Shown: piece by piece, positions 56,825-64,000 of the stretch | Layout of the letters: every line of letters starts with the position of its first letter | Position numbering within the stretch: position 1 is the first letter of the stretch | Origin: Methanothermococcus thermolithotrophicus DSM 2095 | GTDB taxonomy: Archaea; AGJL01; Methanococci; Methanococcales; Methanococcaceae | Direction of reading: 5' to 3' | Assembly (NCBI RefSeq): GCF_946463545.1 | Contig: NZ_OX296583.1 | Span: forward strand, 967,035-1,031,034 | Length of the DNA: 64,000 nucleotides | Translations under genes and position numbers: made by a program | Notes under the pieces: generated by a model | Told to the model about the DNA's origin: nothing | Seen by the model: the letters and a program-made list of their open reading frames with translations, nothing else | Databases searched by the model: none

Positions 56825-57585
56825 GTTTTAGCACCTCCAAATTATAACGAGAATATCAATAAGGACAGGAATAATCCTATTGCAATACCTTGAATTTTTC
56901 CGTTATAGTATCCTGAATTGAATTTTGCAATTAGTGCAGCATCGTTTATTTTTTCATAAATCATTCTCATTCTAGTTTCCAATAATGCTACTTCTGGTGA
57001 AGTAGGCTTTATTGAGGTGGATTCATCGTCTCCGGCTCCACCGCCGCCACCTTCTAAATCTAAAACTACCGCGTCCTCATCGATAGCACCAGGGTCTTTT
57101 GAGATGCAGTCTTTAATAGCTTGTGCTATTTTACCGGTGTCTTCTACGTCGATTAAATCTACAATTTCAACGATTTGTCTTTGGAATCTTTCAACTGCAT
57201 CTGGGCCAACGTTTTCCAAGAATGGAATAGCTCCTTTAGCACCGATGATTCCACCATCGTCTCCAATACCATTTTCGTGTAATGCCTTAAAGCACTGTCC
57301 TGTAATGTGTCCTTGAACTTCAGAACCACATAATACCATGAATCTAATGTTTGGGTTTGAAATGTAGTTGGCTACAACTTTTTCAATTCCAAGATTTTCT
57401 GTGTGGCAAGGTCCTGAGAGAGCCGCACCTGCTTCAATAGCAGCCTCATCTAAACCGTGGGAACCTAAGGTTATAACACCTACACAGCTTTCAGGGTTTC
57501 CCACTACATACTCACCACTTACAACTGGCCATCCTGATGCAGGGGCTTTTTTATCTGCCATGTTTTAGCACCTCCAAATTATAAC
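56302..57585. repeat. 547-bp perfect direct repeat in the mtr operon
   Basis: 56302-56848 and 57039-57585 are identical base for base by eye, offset 737. They cover the first 174 codons of the MtrA/F fusion and of mtrA, plus 24 bp upstream including the GGAGGTGC SD. Similarity ends sharply on both sides. Silent sites are unchanged, so the copies are either very recent or kept alike by gene conversion. Confidence 0.97.
56842..57561 (-). CDS. mtrA: Tetrahydromethanopterin S-methyltransferase subunit A
   Basis: MtrA carries the 5-hydroxybenzimidazolyl-cobamide that shuttles the methyl group to coenzyme M. The 239-residue protein has the cytoplasmic corrinoid domain ([41 protein letters not shown] with His85), a Gly-rich linker, and a C-terminal tail [36 protein letters not shown] followed by one membrane helix. 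The first 174 codons and the SD leader are identical in DNA to the downstream fusion gene. Confidence 0.97.
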   Translation of the reverse strand: MADKKAPASGWPVVSGEYVVGNPESCVGVITLGSHGLDEAAIEAGAALSGPCHTENLGIEKVVANYISNPNIRFMVLCGSEVQGHITGQCFKALHENGIGDDGGIIGAKGAIPFLENVGPDAVERFQRQIVEIVDLIDVEDTGKIAQAIKDCISKDPGAIDEDAVVLDLEGGGGGAGDDESTSIKPTSPEVALLETRMRMIYEKINDAALIAKFNSGYYNGKIQGIAIGLFLSLLIFSL

Positions 57586-57905
57586 CCTATCAAACTTAAA
57601 TTAGTTTTAATAACCAATATTGTAACTAACACAAGGATCGCTAACGTTACCCAGAAACCAAAGAACATTCCCTGGAACATACCGCCGATTTTGTAGGTTC
57701 CTTCCCTACCCGGGTATGCCTTCAATGGTGAACATCTTGGGTCAAGTGAGTTTTCAAATGCTTTTGCTAATTTTTCCAATTTATTTATTTCTTCCTCAAT
57801 AGGATTTAAATCTACAACAAGAACATCCTTCCTCATTTCAGCTATAAGCCCTGAATCCACGTCCATTACAACATTAAGTTCAGGACATACTTTAATTATT
57901 TCCAT
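57579..57905 (-). CDS. mtrB: Tetrahydromethanopterin S-methyltransferase subunit B
   Basis: The 108-residue subunit has a cytoplasmic N-terminal part ([44 protein letters not shown]) and a C-terminal membrane helix ([21 protein letters not shown]). It lies between mtrC and mtrA in the standard E-D-C-B-A order. Confidence 0.95.
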   Translation of the reverse strand: MEIIKVCPELNVVMDVDSGLIAEMRKDVLVVDLNPIEEEINKLEKLAKAFENSLDPRCSPLKAYPGREGTYKIGGMFQGMFFGFWVTLAILVLVTILVIKTNLSLIGL

Positions 57906-57914
57906 TGTACCACC

Positions 57915-58706
57915 TTACATTTCCTTCTTAGGTAACTCAGGAGTGTATAATACATCGCAGGCGTCGTTTAATGACTGTTTTACGAATAGACTGTATGATA
58001 CTACCCAGAATATTCCAGAGACTACAATTGAGATTACGTCTAACTTAGCTATTGAGAATATAAACCATGTTAGTAAACCACATGCTATAGCGAGCATTAA
58101 AGTTCTCTTGTGGCTTTCGTTTGGACCTAAACATGCGTTGAATGGGTGCAAGATTGATATACCTGCTGTAATGAATGCCAATCCAATAATTCCGTTATTA
58201 ACTGCACCATTTATAATTAAGTCTGCTGAAAATCCTCCTGCGAATGCAGTACAGAATCCTAAAATTGCCAAAGCACCCATTAATGATAATTTTGTCATAC
58301 TTTGAACCATGATAGGAATTTTCATTCCAACAGGATTTACTGTTAATTTACCTACGATAAACCCTATTACAATTGCAGTTGCTGCTGTAACAATAGGTGT
58401 AGCTAACTCTGTGATTCCTATTGCTGGAGGTAATAAAACACCAGCCAATGCTGATATTGTACCCATACCTAAACTTACCATACCAATTGATGGAACCCCG
58501 GTACCAAGACCGTAAGCAGCTACTTTTCTAGTTGTGTTTGCCCCAGCTACACAAGCTGCTGCAGCCAATAATCCACCTATGAGCATAGCTACTTGTGGCA
58601 CCATGTGTGCAATGTATATACCTACAAGTGATACTATAGCTCCAATAGCTAAAACTTGTTCTTCTGGATAAAGTTCTGCTGCGTGTCCTCCGCCACCATG
58701 ACTCAT
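57915..58706 (-). CDS. mtrC: Tetrahydromethanopterin S-methyltransferase subunit C
   Basis: The 263-residue polytopic membrane subunit has a Gly/His-rich start ([16 protein letters not shown]) and about seven helices, with [32 protein letters not shown] and [17 protein letters not shown] between them. It contributes to the Na+-translocating part of Mtr. AATTGAGGTG precedes the ATG. Confidence 0.96.
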   Translation of the reverse strand: MSHGGGGHAAELYPEEQVLAIGAIVSLVGIYIAHMVPQVAMLIGGLLAAAACVAGANTTRKVAAYGLGTGVPSIGMVSLGMGTISALAGVLLPPAIGITELATPIVTAATAIVIGFIVGKLTVNPVGMKIPIMVQSMTKLSLMGALAILGFCTAFAGGFSADLIINGAVNNGIIGLAFITAGISILHPFNACLGPNESHKRTLMLAIACGLLTWFIFSIAKLDVISIVVSGIFWVVSYSLFVKQSLNDACDVLYTPELPKKEM

Positions 58707-58742
58707 AATTACACCTCAATTTTTTCATGAACAGTTTTTGGA

Positions 58743-59450
58743 TTAGAATCCTAAAGCCATTCCTGCTAATATTGCACCAGTAACTAATGATGAAATGAAT
58801 GATGCTATAATTCCATTTGGTACTTTTTTGAAGTTAGGATCGTGGAATCCTTCAATTGTACCCCCGATGTTGTAGGATGCAAGAACTGCATTCATGAAGA
58901 AGAAACCAATAGCTATAACTCCGGCAACTTCTGAACTAAATCCTAACTGTTTTAAAGCAATGTATGCAAGAGCTCCACCAAGACCTCCAAATGCAGCTCC
59001 GATCAATCCACTTACAAAACAAACTGTAGGGATAGCGTGACCTGTTGTACCTGGAGTAATATATGATTTTTGGTAGTCTCCAGTTATTGGGTCTTTTTCA
59101 CACTTATCTGCTGCAGGAACAACCCCTACACCAAATACATAGATAAGCTGACCGATTAACATTGTAAGAGCTAACATGATCATTGAACCAACGGCTCCTG
59201 ATAATATAATCATTAACAAGTGAACTGGGTTTGCAAGTGAGATTCCAGCTTGAGAAGCCATTGCTGCTGCGGCCATTAACCCTGTGAAACCAGCACCTGC
59301 TGCCAACTGTGTTGTACCAGTACCTACCCCTGTTGAAGTAGCCATTGCTGCTGGAGCACCACCAACTGGGACAAAGTGAACACTTGCGTTAATTACTGCT
59401 CCTGCAATTGTAATTTCTGCAAGAGGTATTATTAAGCTTGTAGCATCCAT
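58743..59450 (-). CDS. mtrD: Tetrahydromethanopterin S-methyltransferase subunit D
   Basis: The 235-residue integral membrane subunit has six or so helices, a hydrophilic loop [42 protein letters not shown], and an [27 protein letters not shown] segment near the end. With MtrC and MtrE it forms the membrane core of the Na+ pump. Confidence 0.96.
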   Translation of the reverse strand: MDATSLIIPLAEITIAGAVINASVHFVPVGGAPAAMATSTGVGTGTTQLAAGAGFTGLMAAAAMASQAGISLANPVHLLMIILSGAVGSMIMLALTMLIGQLIYVFGVGVVPAADKCEKDPITGDYQKSYITPGTTGHAIPTVCFVSGLIGAAFGGLGGALAYIALKQLGFSSEVAGVIAIGFFFMNAVLASYNIGGTIEGFHDPNFKKVPNGIIASFISSLVTGAILAGMALGF

Positions 59451-59473
59451 ATTATCACCAATATACTTTTGAA

Positions 59474-60376
<903 letters not shown>

Positions 60377-60474
60377 TATTTCACCTCACATCTCAAGAAT
60401 ACTTGGCTATGCCTTTTGTTGGTTTTAAAACCCTCAAAATTTTTATTTATTAGATAGTCTATTCTTTCGATATT

Positions 60475-60500
60475 GATTTACGTGATATATATTATTTTCC
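60475..60500 (-). promoter_or_regulatory. Candidate mtr promoter
   Basis: On the minus strand GGAAAATAATATATATCACG (60482-60500) offers a TATA box with an A-rich BRE-like flank about 110 nt upstream of the mtrE start, after the mcrA terminator. Other A/T runs in the 60377-60620 gap could serve as well. Confidence 0.4.
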
Positions 60501-60614
60501 ATTTATTTTTCATCAAAATAAGGCTAAATTATTTTTTAATTTTATTAAAGAATTCTGTAACTAAACACAAATATTGTTGTTATTGTTATCAATTATAAAA
60601 CAATATTTAAATCA

Positions 60615-60648
60615 TATAAAAAAATGGAAACCCGGAGGTTTCCATTTT
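60615..60648 (-). terminator. Terminator of the mcr operon
   Basis: AAAATGGAAACC (60621-60632) and GGTTTCCATTTT (60637-60648) form a perfect 12-bp stem around CGGA. On the minus strand it lies directly after the mcrA stop and runs into TTTTTTTATATG. This separates mcr from mtr transcription at least partly. Confidence 0.8.
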
Positions 60649-60652
60649 GAAT

Positions 60653-62314
60653 TTATTTTGCTGGAAGGATAACATCTCTTTCTCCAGCAGCTTCGAATTC
60701 TCTTAAAGCACCTCTTGCACACTCTTTTCTTGGGCGTGCAAAGTCGAATACTAATGATGGATCTGCGAATGCGATTTTAATTAATGGGTTCATTGCAAAT
60801 GCGTCTTTTCTTGCGGAGTGTGCAGCTTGTGTAATACCTGCGTATTCTCCTTGGTGACCTACGTTCATTGCGTAGTTTGGATAGTTTGGACCTCTTAATT
60901 CCAATGGTGAAGCTTCGTCGTTTCTAATTGAAAGTGAGTTTGAAGCTCCACACTGGTCTTGTAAGTCGTATCCGTAGAATCCAAGTCTGCTGTGGTATTC
61001 TTTGTGCATGATTTGGCTTAAGTACCAGCCGTTAACACCAGCGTTTGAGTTTCCTGTAGCCATACATACTGAGATACCTGAAGCAGCTGCAGCAACAGCA
61101 GCTCTTTGGGAACCTCCGAAGTGGTCTTCTAATAATGTTGGGAATTCGTCGTACTGTTCTAATGAGTAGAGTGTAACTTCTGTAGCAATGTCTTCAACAA
61201 CATCCATTGTTGGTTTTGTACTGTTTATTCCGTATTTCTTCTCTACGTATTCGTATCCGTAGTATGCGAAGTCGTCTAAGATGTCGTCGGTGTATGCTGC
61301 TGTAGCATATTGTGTGAATCCAACACCACCGGACATGTATGAACCAAGCCATACTTGGTCGTATAACATAGCACCTACTGCAACAACCTCTAATGATTGT
61401 TCAACTGGGTCGTCGCTTATTCTTGTTGTTTGTACTATATCACATAAAACACCAAATGGAATACCACCTGGTTCGTTTGCACCTCTGGATCTTCTTGCTG
61501 GTAATGCTGTACCTACACCTACAACGTCAGCGTGTTTTGCTGCGTATGAGAAGTCAGCAATTGCAGCTTCCCCAGCACAGAGTTTGTATGCTGTAATGAA
61601 TGACATACCGATCTGCATTGCAGACCATCTTGCTATTGTACCACCGTCACAGACTCTACCAACTAATGTAGGAACTCTTGATACTTGGTAGGTCTTTTTA
61701 CCGATAGCAGCTTTTAATTGTTCTGCCTGTTCTTCAGGGAACAATTTGTTAATGTCGATTAAGTATTTTTTGTCTAATTCATCTGCTAATTCATCGTCTC
61801 CTGTGAAGATCTTAGCGTAACAGTCCCATGCTAATGATGGGTGAACTTCAACCATGTGTTCCTGAACAACAGCACCACCAGGGAGTGAGTGGTTAATTGT
61901 TGCCATGTACTCGTTAATTGTTTCAGGTGTAACTTCTACCCCTAATCTTTTTTCAAGTACTGCGTGACCTGTGTCCATACCAACGATAACGGTTCTTCTA
62001 ATGTCGTCCCACATTTGTTGGATAGCAGCGTTGTTCATGAAGTGTAAGTCGTCTCCTTCTACAATGTAGTCTGTTCCAGAGAGTTTGTACGGCATTAATT
62101 TTCTTTGACCGAGTGGAACACCAATGTCTGGGTTGTACATTGGGATTCCGCCTCTTTTTTCAGCAACTATTTTTTCGTTAGCTTCAACAAACTCTCTCTT
62201 TCTTGCAGATTGTTGCCATCCGCCAAATGTGTAGAATTTTGTGTATTTTTCCTTTGGATCTTCTTCGAATTTTTCCTTCAATGCTTTTAAAAATAATTTT
62301 TTCTCAGCTTCCAT
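60653..62314 (-). CDS. mcrA: Methyl-coenzyme M reductase subunit alpha
   Basis: McrA carries the active site that makes methane from methyl-CoM and CoB. The 553-residue protein keeps the F430 axial ligand Gln151 ([11 protein letters not shown]) and the sites known to be modified in this family: His261 (KHADVVG), Arg275 (LPARRSRG), Gln403 (GGSQRAA), Gly448 as thioglycine (LGFYGYD) and Cys455 (DQCGASNS), by homology numbering. It is last in mcrBDCGA, with a strong terminator behind it. Confidence 0.99.
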   Translation of the reverse strand: MEAEKKLFLKALKEKFEEDPKEKYTKFYTFGGWQQSARKREFVEANEKIVAEKRGGIPMYNPDIGVPLGQRKLMPYKLSGTDYIVEGDDLHFMNNAAIQQMWDDIRRTVIVGMDTGHAVLEKRLGVEVTPETINEYMATINHSLPGGAVVQEHMVEVHPSLAWDCYAKIFTGDDELADELDKKYLIDINKLFPEEQAEQLKAAIGKKTYQVSRVPTLVGRVCDGGTIARWSAMQIGMSFITAYKLCAGEAAIADFSYAAKHADVVGVGTALPARRSRGANEPGGIPFGVLCDIVQTTRISDDPVEQSLEVVAVGAMLYDQVWLGSYMSGGVGFTQYATAAYTDDILDDFAYYGYEYVEKKYGINSTKPTMDVVEDIATEVTLYSLEQYDEFPTLLEDHFGGSQRAAVAAAASGISVCMATGNSNAGVNGWYLSQIMHKEYHSRLGFYGYDLQDQCGASNSLSIRNDEASPLELRGPNYPNYAMNVGHQGEYAGITQAAHSARKDAFAMNPLIKIAFADPSLVFDFARPRKECARGALREFEAAGERDVILPAK

Positions 62315-62372
62315 AAGTTCACCTCAAAAGTTTGTAAGAGGTTGTTTGTAATTCTCAGGTAGGTATGTCATT

Positions 62373-63158
62373 TTATAATAATTTGTCAAATACTTCGTTT
62401 ACAGGCATGTATCCACCGAGTGTTCTTGCTCTGTGGATTCTTTTAACTACGGTAAGGAGCTCTTCGTCATCTCTCATTGGAACTCCATCTTTTCTGTAGA
62501 TGGTTGTAATTTCTCTTAATTTTTCTTCAGGTAATGGTTCACCAACATCTACAGGTTCGTCTAATGGTCTTCCTACCTGGTCTTTTACATATACAACGTG
62601 TCCTGTTTTTTCATCGTAAACGTATCTCTGGAGTGCATCGAACATTAATCCGTTTTCATCCAATCTTAATGAGTGTCCGTGAACTGTAGCTCCTCTCATA
62701 CCTATTCTTGCAGGGTCAAAGAGTGATGTGTCCATGAGTACGTTTTTGGATATTTCTTCCAAGTTGCTTTCTCTCATTTCGATAACTTGTCTACCTGATA
62801 AGCTACCTGTATCTACTCCTCTGAATCTCCACATGTACATTCTTGCTCTGTCGTATGGTTGAGCAGGAGCAAAGTACATGGAGTCTGCAAACTGGATGTA
62901 TCTGATTCTGTGCCCTTCTTTAGCACCGCTTATAGGTTCAACTAAGTCTCTTACGTAGTCTTCAGGTAAGTCCATTTCTTCCAATGGTGGGTGGACAGTT
63001 TTGTAGTCTTCTCCAGGCTGTCTGTGGCCCATTACTTTTACCAATTCTTCGTCTGGTATTTCTCTTAATTTTTCCAATTCAAAATCAGGGTTTAAATGGT
63101 CTCTTCTGTTCTGTGCAATTTTTGTTGCACCAGGGTAGAATTGAGGCTTGTATGCCAT
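62373..63158 (-). CDS. mcrG: Methyl-coenzyme M reductase subunit gamma
   Basis: The 261-residue gamma subunit of the (alpha-beta-gamma)2 reductase starts MAYKPQFYPGATKIAQNRRDHLNP and has VMGHRQPGEDYKTVHPPLEEMD and GVDTGSLSGRQVIEMRE, all characteristic. It follows mcrC by 10 nt and precedes mcrA by 58 nt on the same strand. Confidence 0.98.
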   Translation of the reverse strand: MAYKPQFYPGATKIAQNRRDHLNPDFELEKLREIPDEELVKVMGHRQPGEDYKTVHPPLEEMDLPEDYVRDLVEPISGAKEGHRIRYIQFADSMYFAPAQPYDRARMYMWRFRGVDTGSLSGRQVIEMRESNLEEISKNVLMDTSLFDPARIGMRGATVHGHSLRLDENGLMFDALQRYVYDEKTGHVVYVKDQVGRPLDEPVDVGEPLPEEKLREITTIYRKDGVPMRDDEELLTVVKRIHRARTLGGYMPVNEVFDKLL

Positions 63159-63168
63159 AGAATCACCT

Positions 63169-63798
63169 CTAACTTAAATATTTTTTAATTTTTTGAATTA
63201 TTTCATCAATTTTTGTTTGTGGGCTGGATTCCCCTCTTACAACCCCTGTAACGATTTCTACAATTGTACCTTCAGTTTGAGGCTCAAGAGGCATAATTTC
63301 TCTCGTTTTAATTCCAACTTTTGCGAAATCTTCCATATCTACAGGGGTTTGACAGACCACTATGGTAGGAATTTTAACATACCTTAGGAAAAGCCTTGCT
63401 TTGTAAACTATATGGCTTTTAACATTTCCGAGGTGTATGACACATAGTTTGTGTCTATTTATCTGCTCGGCTTCCTCGGGCTTAAGCCCAAATGTCGAGC
63501 CTAAGCTACCATGAGGAGCATCATGTGGAATTCCACTACCTGCATTCAATACAAGAACACTGGTTTGAATTCCTGCTTCCCTTATTCCATAGGTAATTTC
63601 ACACACTGGTTTTGTTATGTGTCTTCTCCCTGGAGACATCGCCACTACTACAACATCGTTCCTCAATCCTTCGGCGAATGTACCCCTTTGAGCAAGACCG
63701 CCACCTTCTCCCAGTCCCATGACGGCTCTGCAATCAACTATCTGTTCTTGTCTACCAACTGGCATATAATCACGCTTAATTTCCTGTATCAGGGTCAT
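63169..63798 (-). CDS. mcrC: Methyl-coenzyme M reductase operon protein C
   Basis: McrC is an accessory protein needed for reductive activation of the reductase nickel centre. The 209-residue protein has [31 protein letters not shown] near the N-terminus and [23 protein letters not shown]. It overlaps the mcrD 3' end by 23 nt. Confidence 0.96.
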   Translation of the reverse strand: MTLIQEIKRDYMPVGRQEQIVDCRAVMGLGEGGGLAQRGTFAEGLRNDVVVVAMSPGRRHITKPVCEITYGIREAGIQTSVLVLNAGSGIPHDAPHGSLGSTFGLKPEEAEQINRHKLCVIHLGNVKSHIVYKARLFLRYVKIPTIVVCQTPVDMEDFAKVGIKTREIMPLEPQTEGTIVEIVTGVVRGESSPQTKIDEIIQKIKKYLS

Positions 63799-64000
63799 TT
63801 TCTTTAGGTATTACTGTTACTGATGACTGGAATTTACTTCTTGGATCTGTGATTCCAACGATCTTTTTATCTATTTCATTGACGAACTTTTCGCCATATT
63901 TTATGTAATCAGTTACCGTTGGTTTGTCTTTTAAGAACTTACCAACGCTTATTTTGTACCCGAATGGGAATAATTCCTTACATATTTCTTCTATTTTCTC
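63776..64000 (-). CDS. mcrD: Methyl-coenzyme M reductase operon protein D (C-terminal part)
   Basis: An open frame enters from the right edge on the minus strand and ends at 63776-63778. The visible 74 residues include [33 protein letters not shown] and end [25 protein letters not shown]. This fits McrD, which sits between mcrB and mcrC in Methanococcales. The start lies outside the window. Confidence 0.93.
   Translation of the reverse strand, partial: EKIEEICKELFPFGYKISVGKFLKDKPTVTDYIKYGEKFVNEIDKKIVGITDPRSKFQSSVTVIPKENDPDTGN

Noticed and set aside
56196..57316. Long plus-strand frames opposite mtrA and the fusion gene
   Set aside because: They are mirror frames of the GC-richer mtr genes; both copies repeat because the DNA repeats, and they lack SDs.

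Overview
The window is archaeal, from a methanogen of the order Methanococcales. The evidence is an mcr operon beside an mtr operon, plus Ftr, methanogenesis marker proteins 11 and 16, archaeosine synthase, a pyruvoyl arginine decarboxylase, AT-rich DNA (roughly 31-33% GC by eye) and strong GGTGAT-type ribosome binding sites. A thermophilic genus such as Methanothermococcus is plausible, but I cannot fix the genus.

Layout. 37-4604: a three-gene cassette of a UvrD-like helicase, a PD-(D/E)XK nuclease with four cluster-type cysteines, and a TGT-family enzyme resembling DpdA/TgtA5 (7-deazaguanine insertion into DNA). 4.7-6.0 kb: two damaged V4R-domain gene copies. 6.2-25.9 kb: mostly housekeeping genes (PAC2, ftr, DUF99, coaBC, pyk, marker 16, an ATP-grasp ligase, trkA, arcS, marker 11, trpS, hicAB, cbiG). 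26.0-26.85 kb: a CRISPR array whose last two repeats are split by hairpin DNA; no cas genes are in view. 26.9-42.3 kb: PP-loop ATPase, carA, serA, a full arginine-to-spermidine route (pdaD, speD, speE, speB), a DNA2-like helicase, a dihydropteroate-synthase-related protein, rps15, nadM and elp3. 42.7-51.0 kb: biotin genes bioW, bioF and bioD, with an accessory island (PIN toxin-antitoxin, KAP-type NTPase, TPR lipoprotein, small ORF) between bioF and bioD. 51.0-54.7 kb: DUF362-ferredoxin protein, a third V4R gene, TatD and two methanogen hypotheticals. 54.8-64.0 kb, minus strand: mcrD(partial)-C-G-A, terminator, mtrE-D-C-B-A-(A/F fusion)-G-H.

How the genes work together. Ftr, Mtr and Mcr carry out early, penultimate and final steps of CO2 reduction to methane; Mtr pumps Na+. 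ArcS and the DpdA-like protein both depend on preQ0-type chemistry, one for tRNA and one probably for DNA. SpeD and SpeE act on putrescine made by PdaD plus SpeB.

Main unusual points. (1) The helicase/nuclease/DpdA-like cassette looks like a compact DNA modification or defence system. (2) A family of short palindromes is scattered between genes, inside at least three reading frames and inside CRISPR repeats. (3) The 3' ends of five genes (V4R, SpoIIM-like, rps15, bioW, bioF) recur just downstream, usually with a hairpin or a gene module in between. (4) Five genes have no AUG/GUG/UUG at the position their SD and homology demand, but AUA or AUU. (5) MtrF is fused to a second MtrA domain that is identical to mtrA over 547 bp. 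(6) GAGCTC is roughly tenfold or more over-represented.
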